A stretch of 37,172 nt of DNA, from contig JAHFEK010000024.1 in NCBI GenBank assembly GCA_023248495.1, forward strand, positions 1 to 37,172. The letters are read 5' to 3'. The notes beneath the pieces were generated by a model. The model was given only the letters and a program-made list of their open reading frames with translations. It had not been told where the DNA came from and searched no databases. Every line of letters begins with the position of its first letter. Positions within the stretch are counted from its first letter, which is position 1. The stretch comes from Nitrospinales bacterium. GTDB taxonomy: Bacteria > Nitrospinota_A > UBA7883 > JACRGQ01. A program made the position numbers and the translations under genes. Positions 25,633-33,771 of the stretch are shown here, in pieces.

Positions 25633-25986
25633 ATGATGAACGCCAAAGGATCCATCGCAATAGCCATCACGCTGGTGGCGCTCATCGCCGCGCCGCTGTT
25701 ATATACCGCGGCTGGCAACGGGCTGTTCACAAAACCGCCCGCCCCCCAACTGGCCAAAGCGGTCAACGCCACCGAATGCGTGGAACCGGCGGGCTGGATG
25801 CGCGCCAACCACATGAACCTGCTGACCCATCAGCGCGACCTCATCGTGCGCGAAGGGGAACGGGGCCGCAAATACCGCATCGAGGGATGCGCCACATGTC
25901 ACACCAAGCGCGCCGAGTTCTGCGACCGCTGTCACAGTTATGCCGGCGCGAAACCGGAATGTTTTGACTGCCACTATCTGCCATAA
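25633..25986 (+). CDS. dsrJ: DsrJ, periplasmic triheme cytochrome c
   Basis: A 117-residue membrane-anchored cytochrome with an N-terminal hydrophobic helix (IAIAITLVALIAAPLLYTAA) and three heme sites: CATCH (86-90), CDRCH (97-101) and CFDCH (110-114). Cys49 in ATECVEP matches the unusual cysteine heme ligand of DsrJ. Three hemes and this cysteine are diagnostic. The tandem ATG at 25633/25636 leaves a one-codon uncertainty. It starts four bases after dsrK. Confidence 0.92.
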   Translation: MMNAKGSIAIAITLVALIAAPLLYTAAGNGLFTKPPAPQLAKAVNATECVEPAGWMRANHMNLLTHQRDLIVREGERGRKYRIEGCATCHTKRAEFCDRCHSYAGAKPECFDCHYLP

Positions 25987-25996
25987 AGGGGAAGAT

Positions 25997-26764
25997 ATGT
26001 CCGAATTGGATCGACGTTCGCTGCTGAAAATGGGGGCCGCCGCCATTGTCGGCACGGTGATTGGCAACGGCATCACCCTCTACGCGGCTCCCGCGAACGC
26101 CGGCGAAGCGGCCGCCGCGGCTGGCGGAAACGCGCTGGAAGTTCCACCGAAGGGAAAAGCCCGCTGGGGCATGGTCATCGACAACAACAAATGCACCGCG
26201 CAATGCACCGCATGCACCGCCGCCTGCCGCGCCGAGAACAACGTCCCCGTATTCGGCGATGAGCGGTACGACGGCCACTGGATACGCAAGGTGACGCTGA
26301 CGCCGGAACGCGGCGGGCCGGAAAAGCATTTGCCGCTTCTGTGCAACCATTGCGATCAGCCGCCGTGCCAGCACGTCTGCCCCGTCGCCGCCACGTTCAC
26401 CCGGCACGATGGCATCGTGATGATCGACAAACACCGCTGCATCGGCTGCCGCTACTGCATGATCGCCTGCCCGTACAAAGCGCGTACCTTCGTTTTCAAG
26501 GAGACGACGGAGTGGACCAATAAGGATGTGCCGAAACGGGCCCACGGCGTGGTGGAAAAATGCACCTTCTGCGCCCACCTCATCGATCAGGGCAAATTGC
26601 CCGCCTGCGTGGAAGCGTGCGGCAAATCCGGCGAAGCGGCGATGCTCTTCGGCGACCTCAACAACCCTGAAAGCGCCATCGTCAAATACATCCGCGCCGT
26701 CGCCACCAAAGGGGTGCGCGAAGACCTCGGCCTTGAACCCAAAGTCTTTTACACGGGGATATGA
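25997..26764 (+). CDS. dsrO: DsrO, Tat-exported ferredoxin subunit
   Basis: A 255-residue periplasmic iron-sulfur protein. The N-terminus MSELDRRSLLKMGAAAIVG is a twin-arginine signal. Four cysteine groups follow: CTAQCTACTAAC, CNHCDQPPCQHVCP, CIGCRYCMIACP and CTFCAHLIDQGKLPACVEAC, as in the NrfC/HybA/TtrB-type electron-transfer subunits. It connects DsrJ to DsrP. The ATG at 25997 is chosen for the Tat signal and the GGGGA site; the open frame upstream runs into dsrJ. Confidence 0.93.
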   Translation: MSELDRRSLLKMGAAAIVGTVIGNGITLYAAPANAGEAAAAAGGNALEVPPKGKARWGMVIDNNKCTAQCTACTAACRAENNVPVFGDERYDGHWIRKVTLTPERGGPEKHLPLLCNHCDQPPCQHVCPVAATFTRHDGIVMIDKHRCIGCRYCMIACPYKARTFVFKETTEWTNKDVPKRAHGVVEKCTFCAHLIDQGKLPACVEACGKSGEAAMLFGDLNNPESAIVKYIRAVATKGVREDLGLEPKVFYTGI

Positions 26765-27972
26765 ACGACATGGCGAACACGAAAACAAAATTTTCCGCCA
26801 TCGGGGGAAACTCGCCGGGCTACCTTCTCCTCGTCACGGTTCTCGGACTGCTGTCGCTAGGCGGCTTTTGGTCCGCATACATGATGTTCCTCCACGGCCA
26901 CTACATGACCGGGATGACCAACGCCATACCGTGGGGATTCCCCATCGTGATGGCGGTCTACCTCATCGGCCTTTCCGCCGGTTCGCTCGTGCTTTCCGCC
27001 CTCTCTTCCGTCTTCGGCAGAACGGAGTTCAAACCGCTGGCGCGCATTTCAGCGCTGCTGGCCGCGCTGCTGCTCATCGGCGCGCTGATGGCGATCATCC
27101 TTGATTGGGGCCGGCCGGACCGCATTCTCGTCCCCTTCTTCAGCATGAACCCGCGCTCGATGTTCTCGCTCAACGGCATGCTCTACAGCACGTACATCGG
27201 CATCTGCTTCGTCTACCTCTGGGCGATGTTCAACGACAGGGAGAAGCTGGTGAAGCTGCTGGGTTACACCGCCGTATTCTGGGCGGTGCTGGTGCACAGC
27301 GGCACCGGGGCCATCTTCGGCTTTGTGGGCGCGCGCGAACTGTATCACTCTCCCCTGCTCCCCCCCAGCTTCATCGCGGCGGCGCTTTCCTCCGGCACGG
27401 CGCTCATGATCATGGTGCTCTACGCCACATTCAAGCTCACCGGGCGGAAGCTGGATGACGAACTGATCCGCCGCCTCGGCTTTTACCTCACCGCGTTCAT
27501 CGCCGTTGTGGCGTATTTCATCTTCATTGAAAACGTCACCCGCTCCTACTGGCCGGGAAACTACGCGGTGCAGAAGTTCCTGCTCCTCTTCGGCAACAAG
27601 TACTCGCTCATCTTCTGGATCGGGATGATCGGCTGCGGCCTTCTTTTTCCATTCATAATCCTGGCCAACCCCGCCACCGGCAAATCCGTCAAGTGGATAC
27701 TCTTTGCCTCGGCGCTGGTGGTGACCGGCGTGCTGGCGGAACGGTACATCATTGTCATCCCCGGCCAGGTGATGCCGATGGATATGTTTCCCGGCTACCA
27801 CATCACCGGGCCGTTCCAGGATGGACAATTGACCGGCTATTGCATAAGCCCGATGGAAATCCTCTTCGGCCTGGGCATAACCTCATTTGTTTTTTTCCTG
27901 TATGCGCTCGGCCTGAAATTTTTTGCAATGATGCCGGATAAAGCGGTGATCGCCACTGGTGAAAAGGAATAA
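26761..27972 (+). CDS. dsrP: DsrP, NrfD-like membrane quinone-interacting subunit
   Basis: A 403-residue integral membrane protein of the NrfD/PsrC family with around ten hydrophobic helices (for example ISALLAALLLIGALMAIIL). It lets the DsrJO module exchange electrons with the quinone pool. The ATG overlaps the dsrO stop codon (ATGA). It ends the dsr operon proper; a palindromic repeat follows. Confidence 0.93.
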   Translation: MNDMANTKTKFSAIGGNSPGYLLLVTVLGLLSLGGFWSAYMMFLHGHYMTGMTNAIPWGFPIVMAVYLIGLSAGSLVLSALSSVFGRTEFKPLARISALLAALLLIGALMAIILDWGRPDRILVPFFSMNPRSMFSLNGMLYSTYIGICFVYLWAMFNDREKLVKLLGYTAVFWAVLVHSGTGAIFGFVGARELYHSPLLPPSFIAAALSSGTALMIMVLYATFKLTGRKLDDELIRRLGFYLTAFIAVVAYFIFIENVTRSYWPGNYAVQKFLLLFGNKYSLIFWIGMIGCGLLFPFIILANPATGKSVKWILFASALVVTGVLAERYIIVIPGQVMPMDMFPGYHITGPFQDGQLTGYCISPMEILFGLGITSFVFFLYALGLKFFAMMPDKAVIATGEKE

Positions 27973-27985
27973 CCGGCGGCGGGGT

Positions 27986-28047
27986 GTTAAAAGGCATGTC
28001 ATCCTGGGCCGCGGGCGAAGGCTTTCCGGAATCAGAATGACATTTAA
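27986..28047. repeat. REP-like palindromic element after dsrP
   Basis: ATGTCATCCTG (27996-28006) pairs with CAGAATGACAT (28033-28043), 10 of 11 positions. The symmetry extends outward through GTTAAA (27986-27991) and TTTAAC with a bulge on the left. The interior GCGGGCGAAGG resembles the widespread GTCATCCTGAGC...GAAGGAT class of dispersed repeats, from memory. It separates the dsr operon from the next gene. Confidence 0.55.
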
Positions 28048-28063
28048 CAATGGGGGGGTGGTG

Positions 28064-28954
28064 ATGAAAACTTTTATTTCGTTTCTCGCGATACTGTTTC
28101 TAGCTGGTGGCGTGGCGCGGGCGGCTGAAAACCATCATGCTTTTTACAAAGCCACGGTGGAAATGAATATCGCCGATGCCACGCAAAAAGTGAAAGACGC
28201 GATGGAAACCGCCGGTTTTACCATTATCGGGGAATACAGCCCCGGGGATAAACCGTCCCTGCGGGTCATTGTTTTCTCCAGCCAGGGGCTGCAGGAAGAA
28301 TTGGCGCGGGTGAAAGACCGGGGCCTTCTCGCCGCCGCGCTTAAAGTCGGATTCATGGAAACCGGCGGCAAAACCATGGTTTCCATGGTCAATCCCGCCT
28401 ACCTGTTCCGGGCGTACCTGATGAAAGAATTCAAGGCGCACGAAGGGCCGCTTATGAAAATCGACGATCTCGCCAAACAGGCGCTTCAGGTCGCGGTCAA
28501 GCAGGATCTCGCCCCCTCTGGCGGCGAATTGAGCGCCAAGGAGCTGGAACACTATCACTACATGGTCGGCATGGAGTATTTTGACGATCCGGTGTGGCTG
28601 AAAAAATTCGGCTCTTTCGAAGAAGGTCTGGAAAAAATACGGAAAAACCTCGCCGATAAAAAAGGGGGAGCGGCCCCGGTATATGAGATCATCGGCCAGT
28701 CGGCAAAAATCGCCGTTTTTGGCGTGGCATTGGGGAACAAGGAAACCGGCGAAGCGCATTTTCTACCGATCATCGGCGAAGATCACCTTGCCGCCCTTCC
28801 CTACGAAATCATTCTGGTGGATAACAAGGCCACCATGCTGCACGGCCGCTTCCGGATCGCGCTGCATTGGCCGTTGCTGACCATGGGCACCTTTACCAAG
28901 ATCATCTCCACTCCGGGCGACATAGAACAAACAATGAAAGGATTGACCAATTGA
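28064..28954 (+). CDS. Exported DUF302-like protein
   Basis: A 296-residue protein with a signal peptide (MKTFISFLAILFLAGGVARA). The first mature domain (YKATVEMNIADATQKVKDAM, then GFTIIGEYSP and LRVIVFSS) resembles the DUF302 fold, a small alpha/beta domain common in sulfur-oxidising bacteria; the assignment is tentative. The C-terminal half (AAPVYEIIGQSAKIAVFGVA to LHGRFRIALHWPLLTMGTF) has the same kind of small, hydrophobic alpha/beta pattern. No heme or cluster motif is present. The ATG at 28064 follows a G-rich site; the open frame upstream lies within the palindromic repeat. Function unknown; its place after dsrP suggests a role in periplasmic sulfur chemistry, by context only. Confidence 0.7.
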   Translation: MKTFISFLAILFLAGGVARAAENHHAFYKATVEMNIADATQKVKDAMETAGFTIIGEYSPGDKPSLRVIVFSSQGLQEELARVKDRGLLAAALKVGFMETGGKTMVSMVNPAYLFRAYLMKEFKAHEGPLMKIDDLAKQALQVAVKQDLAPSGGELSAKELEHYHYMVGMEYFDDPVWLKKFGSFEEGLEKIRKNLADKKGGAAPVYEIIGQSAKIAVFGVALGNKETGEAHFLPIIGEDHLAALPYEIILVDNKATMLHGRFRIALHWPLLTMGTFTKIISTPGDIEQTMKGLTN

Positions 28955-28996
28955 CATATGTGTGGAGCGGTTATGACGCCATAAATATTTTTTTGG

Positions 28997-29025
28997 CTGA
29001 CGGAAAATGAAAACAGGCGGATAAT
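28997..29025 (+). promoter_or_regulatory. Candidate promoter of the multiheme cytochrome gene
   Basis: CTGACG (28997-29002), 17 bases, GATAAT (29020-29025). Transcription would start near 29032, leaving a leader of about 87 bases. Only four of six bases match at -35. Confidence 0.3.
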
Positions 29026-29118
29026 TCAGGTACGTTGTTGAAAATCAGGTTGGGGATGGTGCGGAAATATCTCCGGTACCGGCCGCCGGCCTACATAGGG
29101 GTTTAAAAGGAGGTTTTC

Positions 29119-31452
29119 ATGAACAAGTGGTGGTCTGTCTTTAGAATGCCGTTGTTCCTCGCGGCTCTCTTCTTCAGTTGCGGCGCGGCGCTGCAACCGG
29201 CGGTCGCCGAAGCGGCGAAGGAATCGGGGCACGATTACCTGATATCCATCAACTACGAGCTTGGCATGCACTGCACCGGCTTCGACTTCTCCTACTGCTG
29301 CGTACTCCCCCCGTACAACTCCGTGCAGGCCCAAGTGGTGCGCAACGGCAGGCTGGACAGCGGGCCCGACAAGCTGCCGAAGGTGCTGGAAGCCGATCCG
29401 AATAACCACGAAGTGCTGGTCGACGGCAACAAGCGGTTCAAGCTGCACTACGAACATGTCGGCAACTCCTACTCCGAAGGAAACAAGATGGCGTACTGGA
29501 ACGCGCCGTACGACATCAACGGCAACGGCAACCCCTACGAGCCGAACGAGAGCGTGGCGAACGCCTACTTCCGCCACCTCTACGTCTACGCCGACCTGGC
29601 GGGATCCAATCCAAACAACACCAGCAAAGACAGTGCAAAACTGCGCGTTGGCGTCGAAATTCCGATTCCGCAGGACGCGGGGCCTTCCGGCCAGCCGGTA
29701 TCCAACGGTTTCCTCCATTACTCCGGCGATAAAGGAACCGTCGTGTTCACCAAAAGCCCGGTGCTGGACAACGTGCCGATCGTGCTGACCAACCCCGGCA
29801 TATGGGATGCGCTTGGCCTGCCGCTCACCGGCTTCTACGACAAAGACGTGGTGAAAGGAATGCTGCGGTTGGACGAAACCGATATCCAGCCCTATCAGGA
29901 AGCCAAGGTGACACTGGTCGACGAAAAGACCGGCAAAGCGGTTATCGATTCCACCACCGGCAAACCGGTGTCGTTCACCGGCACCAATCCGATCGACGTG
30001 CCGAACTGCTACAACTGCCATTCGAACGCCAACGCCAACGGCGTCCAGTTCAGCAAGTACAAGGATGAAATGAATTACTGGAAATCGGTGGGCGCATCCG
30101 ATTGGTTCGCCAGCCTGAAATCCACCGCCATTTCCATCCTGGAAATCCACGACAGCAAGCATGGCACGGAGTTCCTGAAATCGTACAACCCCAAGGCGAC
30201 CAACAACCGCCTTGGCCGCCAAGCGGTGCTGTGCCAGGATTGCCACGCGGATAACGTCATCGCAAAACTCTCCTCAAAGACGGTGGGCGAAGTGGTGCCG
30301 GGCGCCAAGGACGAAGACAAAGGGCGCGTGATTATGGCGCTGACCGAAGCGTTGCACTTCGCGCATATCAAGAACCGCCCGATGGCGGACAGCAAAGGCC
30401 GCACCGGCTCCTGCCAGGGCTGCCACCCGGCCCACCGGTATGACCGCAGCATGAAGGGCTACCCGATCACCAAGAGCGGGGAAAACGCCTTCGCCAAAGC
30501 GGACAACCGCGACGCCGCCGGCGGCTGCTTCGTGGGCCGCGACGCGCACAGCAACCCGGATACCGCCAAGCTGAAGAGCAAACAGCACCTCAACGCCGTG
30601 GGACAGTACCTCAAGGCGAATGTGTCCAACGAAGGCGGCAAATACAAGGGCATCTGGTGCACCAATTGCCACAACCAGCTTTCCCGCGAACTCTACCAGC
30701 GCGACAACCTGAAATCGGCCTTCAAGCCGGGCGAAGGGGAAACGCTGCGCAACAAGTCGCTTGCCCAGATCGCGGCAGCCATCGGCGTTGATGAAAAAAC
30801 CCTCATCGACCGCTACATCGATCCGAAGGTGACCGAGGAAGACAACGGCGTGCTGCAAACCTGGGGCAAGGTTCGCACCGTGCCGGATATCGCGGTCATC
30901 AAGATCGCCAACGGCGGCCCGGTGGCGACCAAGGATGAAGACGGCGACATCAACGTCCAGATACTTTCGGCCAATCCGAGCGACAAGATTGAAGGCGGCA
31001 TGGCAGTGCCCTACTCGGCGGCAACCAACGGACGCGATTACTGGCTCTCCGCGGGCGAACCGCACTGCGCCGACTGCCACAGCGCGCCGTTCGTCGAAGG
31101 CCAGGGCGGCGTCGCCTTCCCGATCAACCAGCCCGGCAAGTACAGCCTGATGCGGTACTCCAAAGGCCACTCCGGCCTCGCCTGCCAGGTATGCCACCAA
31201 TCGATCCACGGTCTCTATCCGGCCAACCCCAAGGTGGATCAAACCACCTTTAAGCAGGCCGCATCGATGAACGCGGACGGCAGCCACGGCCCGATTAAAT
31301 GCGCCGCCTGCCACGTGGTCAACAAAGGCGGCGTGCCGACCATCGCGGAAAAGCGCGAATACAATGGCAAGAAAATAGGGACCGATTTCGCCCTCGCGGT
31401 CGAATTCATGCACTCTATCGCCCCCGACCTTGGCGGAGCCAACCCCAAGTAA
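29119..31452 (+). CDS. Seven-heme c-type cytochrome with N-terminal beta domain
   Basis: A 777-residue exported protein with seven CxxCH heme sites: CYNCH (297), CQDCH (372), CQGCH (432), CTNCH (514), CADCH (650), CQVCH (689) and CAACH (728). The N-terminus is hydrophobic up to about residue 30; FFSCG could be a weak lipobox, or cleavage may follow AVAEA. The first 290 residues are heme-free and include ELGMHCTGFDFSYCCVLPPY, a signature I associate with uncharacterised multiheme proteins of metal- and sulfur-metabolising bacteria. I do not recognise a characterised enzyme. It has an AAGGAGG ribosome site and a strong terminator just after the stop. A role as periplasmic or outer-surface electron carrier near the Dsr system is inference. 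Confidence 0.85.
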   Translation: MNKWWSVFRMPLFLAALFFSCGAALQPAVAEAAKESGHDYLISINYELGMHCTGFDFSYCCVLPPYNSVQAQVVRNGRLDSGPDKLPKVLEADPNNHEVLVDGNKRFKLHYEHVGNSYSEGNKMAYWNAPYDINGNGNPYEPNESVANAYFRHLYVYADLAGSNPNNTSKDSAKLRVGVEIPIPQDAGPSGQPVSNGFLHYSGDKGTVVFTKSPVLDNVPIVLTNPGIWDALGLPLTGFYDKDVVKGMLRLDETDIQPYQEAKVTLVDEKTGKAVIDSTTGKPVSFTGTNPIDVPNCYNCHSNANANGVQFSKYKDEMNYWKSVGASDWFASLKSTAISILEIHDSKHGTEFLKSYNPKATNNRLGRQAVLCQDCHADNVIAKLSSKTVGEVVPGAKDEDKGRVIMALTEALHFAHIKNRPMADSKGRTGSCQGCHPAHRYDRSMKGYPITKSGENAFAKADNRDAAGGCFVGRDAHSNPDTAKLKSKQHLNAVGQYLKANVSNEGGKYKGIWCTNCHNQLSRELYQRDNLKSAFKPGEGETLRNKSLAQIAAAIGVDEKTLIDRYIDPKVTEEDNGVLQTWGKVRTVPDIAVIKIANGGPVATKDEDGDINVQILSANPSDKIEGGMAVPYSAATNGRDYWLSAGEPHCADCHSAPFVEGQGGVAFPINQPGKYSLMRYSKGHSGLACQVCHQSIHGLYPANPKVDQTTFKQAASMNADGSHGPIKCAACHVVNKGGVPTIAEKREYNGKKIGTDFALAVEFMHSIAPDLGGANPK

Positions 31453-31476
31453 GCGGGCCTTCGCGCGTATAATGAA

Positions 31477-31510
31477 ACGGCTGGCGGTTGTATGCCGCCA
31501 GCCGTTTTTT
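31477..31510 (+). terminator. Rho-independent terminator after the multiheme cytochrome
   Basis: ACGGCTGGCGG (31477-31487) and CCGCCAGCCGT (31495-31505) form a perfect 11-pair stem with a seven-base loop, followed by a run of T. Confidence 0.92.
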
Positions 31511-31527
31511 ATTTCAGGGAGAATACA

Positions 31528-32874
31528 TTGAACCACGAAGGACACGAATTGAAAAAAAAGAAAGCGTTTTCATTTTCCCTTTCTCCCCATTTGCGTCATT
31601 CGTGTCATTCGTGGTTAAAAAATCTATCCCTCCTTGCGGTTCTCTTATCCCCGCATCCCGCGATGGCTTCCGCCGATACCCCCGCCGCGAAAGTGGGCGG
31701 CCGCACCATCACCATCGAAGAACTGACCAAAACGGTGAATAGCACCCCCTACGCTTTGCCGCACGGTTCCCCCGCCACCACATCGCAAAAAACACTCGTG
31801 ATGGAAGTGCTGGGAAACATGATCGACGCCGAACTTTTATTCGGCGATGCGGTGAAGCAGGGCGTCACCGCCACCGCGGCATTCGCCGGAGAGATGAATT
31901 TGCACCAGCGCGCGCAACTGGCGGCCCTCTATCGAAAAACAATACTCGGCGCCGTTTCAATTGACGATAATGAAATCGCCCTTTTCGCAAAAGAGAAAAA
32001 GATAAAAGAAGAAGCGGCGAAGGCGCTGCTGTTGAAAAATCGCCGCCGCAAAGCAATTGAAAACGAATCGATCCGCCTGTTCGATCTCCATGCGGTCAAA
32101 TATGTTCCCACAATCGCCACGGCCGCGCTCTCTTCGTTGGTGGATGACGATATTCTGGTTTCTTCAAAATCGTTCAGCATCTACTTTAAAGATGTCAAAG
32201 GGCCGCTCGCCGAGATGGGCAACGGCAAGGACGCATTGATGGATGTTCTTGCCCAATCAGTGGAAGAGGAACTGTTCGCCGCCGCCGCGCGCGATGCGGG
32301 CCTCGATGCGGATAAGGACTATAAAGACGAGATAGCCGAAAATGGCCGCGTGCTGGCCATCGTGATTCACCGGCGCAATCTGGAAAAGCATTTTACTCCC
32401 GCCGAAAAAGAGCTAAACGCGTTTATAAAAAAGAACGGCCACCTGCGCTATACACCGCAGACCGCCGAGGTGTTGTTGATCGTCGCCAAATCAAAGCCGG
32501 AGGCCGAAGCGTTGCGGCAACGCGCCCTGAAAGGGGAAAGCTTTTATGCGCTCGCCACCGAGCATTCCATCGCGCCGAACGCCGGCATCAACGCCGGCCG
32601 CATCGAGCCGGTGCGTATCGGCGAACACCCCTACTCCCGCATCGATGAAACGCTGATGCAAATGAAACCGGAGGAAATCACGCCGCCGATCAAAGGCGGC
32701 AAAGGGTACAGCATCTTCAAACTGCTCTCCATCACCCCGCGCGAAAAGCGCGGCGCGGCGGATCTGCGGAAGGCCGCTTCGCAACTCATCATTGAAAGCC
32801 GAATGCTGAAATATCTGGAAGAACTGCGCGTGGGAAAAGACATCGCCATCTACCCCGCCGTCAACGATTTGTGA
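31528..32874 (+). CDS. Parvulin-type peptidyl-prolyl isomerase, exported
   Basis: A 448-residue SurA/PrsA-like periplasmic folding factor. The N-terminal helical chaperone part begins AAKVGGRTITIEELTKTVNS, the usual opening of such proteins. A parvulin domain lies near residues 300-400 (PQTAEVLLIVAKSKPEAEAL, GESFYALATEHS, YSRIDETLMQMKPEEITPPI), with a C-terminal helix after it. The signal peptide core is KNLSLLAVLLSPHPAMASA, but it is preceded by about 29 odd residues encoded by a palindromic repeat. TTG at 31528 has GGGAG six bases upstream and is the best start; a TTG at 31549 (after AAGGA) is an alternative. It may help fold the preceding exported cytochrome and neighbours. Confidence 0.8.
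   Translation: MNHEGHELKKKKAFSFSLSPHLRHSCHSWLKNLSLLAVLLSPHPAMASADTPAAKVGGRTITIEELTKTVNSTPYALPHGSPATTSQKTLVMEVLGNMIDAELLFGDAVKQGVTATAAFAGEMNLHQRAQLAALYRKTILGAVSIDDNEIALFAKEKKIKEEAAKALLLKNRRRKAIENESIRLFDLHAVKYVPTIATAALSSLVDDDILVSSKSFSIYFKDVKGPLAEMGNGKDALMDVLAQSVEEELFAAAARDAGLDADKDYKDEIAENGRVLAIVIHRRNLEKHFTPAEKELNAFIKKNGHLRYTPQTAEVLLIVAKSKPEAEALRQRALKGESFYALATEHSIAPNAGINAGRIEPVRIGEHPYSRIDETLMQMKPEEITPPIKGGKGYSIFKLLSITPREKRGAADLRKAASQLIIESRMLKYLEELRVGKDIAIYPAVNDL
31531..31617. repeat. Palindromic repeat inserted at the start of the isomerase gene
   Basis: Arms AACCACGAAGGACACGAAT (31531-31549) and ATTCGTGTCATTCGTGGTT (31598-31616) are inverted copies with one mismatch around a 48-base A/T-biased centre; the right arm contains TCATTCGTG twice. 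It looks like the dispersed ACCACGAAGGACACGAA-type repeats of environmental bacteria. Removing 31531-31617 (87 bases, 29 codons) leaves TTG-AAA-AAT-CTA, an ordinary start and signal peptide. Confidence 0.75.
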
Positions 32875-32975
32875 TTCTCCCCCAGGCTGACAGGCAGGTT
32901 CAACCGGACGGACAAAATGGGAGTATAATGGCGCGAGTGATGGACGATATGTATTGCCAAAGGAGAACATGAATC

Positions 32976-33695
32976 ATGAATGACAGATTTTTCACCAACT
33001 CATCGTCACGCACCGTGACGAGCGAGAAGGTGGCCGGGGAAAACCGCCGTTTTCTCGTGCGCGTGTATAATTGGATGGGAACCGGCTTGGCGCTTACCGG
33101 CGCCATTGCCTGGTTTGTCGCGGACAGCCCTTCGCTGTTACACGCCATTTTGGGTAATCAGCTCATCTTTTGGGGACTTATTATCTGCGAACTCGGCGCG
33201 GTCTTTTATCTATCAGCAATGATTAACCGGATCAGCGCGCAAATGGCGATGGCGGTATTCATCGGCTACGCCATTCTTAACGGTCTCACCTTTTCCACCA
33301 TCTTCGTGGCGTACACCCATTCATCCATAACCACGGCGTTCGTGGTGACGGGGGGAATGTTCGGCGCCATGTCATTTTACGGGGCCACCACCAAGAGCAG
33401 CCTTGAATCGTGGGGATCGTTTCTGTTTATGGGGCTTGTCGGGATCGTCATCGCATCGGTGGTCAACATCTTCCTTAATAGCCCCGCCGTATACTGGATA
33501 TCCACGTATGCCGGCGTTTTGATTTTCACCGGCCTGACGGCATACGACACCCAAAAAATCCTTAAAACAAACATAATCGGGAACGAAGGAACGGACGGCG
33601 ACACGAAAGAGGCGATCATGGGCGCGCTCACGCTGTATCTCGATTTCATCAACCTCTTCCTGATGCTGTTGAGGATCATGGGCAACCGCAGATAA
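32976..33695 (+). CDS. Bax inhibitor-1 / YccA family membrane protein
   Basis: A 239-residue inner-membrane protein with seven hydrophobic segments and the family signatures NGLTFSTIFVAYTHSSI and GLTAYDTQKIL near the C-terminus. The acidic residues near the end (YLDFINLF) are those linked to proton or calcium leak activity in the family. Cellular role in bacteria is poorly defined; E. coli YccA modulates FtsH. The start follows AGGAGA; an ATG seven bases earlier gives only a four-codon frame. Confidence 0.9.
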   Translation: MNDRFFTNSSSRTVTSEKVAGENRRFLVRVYNWMGTGLALTGAIAWFVADSPSLLHAILGNQLIFWGLIICELGAVFYLSAMINRISAQMAMAVFIGYAILNGLTFSTIFVAYTHSSITTAFVVTGGMFGAMSFYGATTKSSLESWGSFLFMGLVGIVIASVVNIFLNSPAVYWISTYAGVLIFTGLTAYDTQKILKTNIIGNEGTDGDTKEAIMGALTLYLDFINLFLMLLRIMGNRR

Positions 33696-33720
33696 ACTCC
33701 CGGCGGCTCCAACACACGCG

Positions 33721-33751
33721 CGTCATGCCGGGCTTGACCCGGCACCCAGTC
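33721..33751. repeat. Dispersed-type palindrome between convergent genes
   Basis: CGTCATGCCGGGCTTGACCC... contains TGCCGGG (33726-33732) and CCCGGCA (33738-33744) around CTTGA, followed by CCAGT. This is the GTCATGCCGGGCTTGACCCGG repeat type, common in many bacterial genomes from memory. It lies just after the Bax-inhibitor gene and has no T-tract. Confidence 0.6.
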
Positions 33752-33771
33752 ACATCGTCAAAGCTCTCCGC

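Noticed and set aside
24654-25814. 386-codon minus-strand frame opposite dsrK and dsrJ
   Set aside because: It crosses two well-supported genes and has no family features.
31468-31473. TATAAT before the isomerase gene as a promoter
   Set aside because: No -35 box at 16-18 bases and the strong terminator lies just downstream, so it would be ended at once.
30274-31545. 423-codon minus-strand frame opposite the multiheme cytochrome
   Set aside because: The plus strand has seven heme motifs and a signal peptide; the reverse frame has no recognisable domain.
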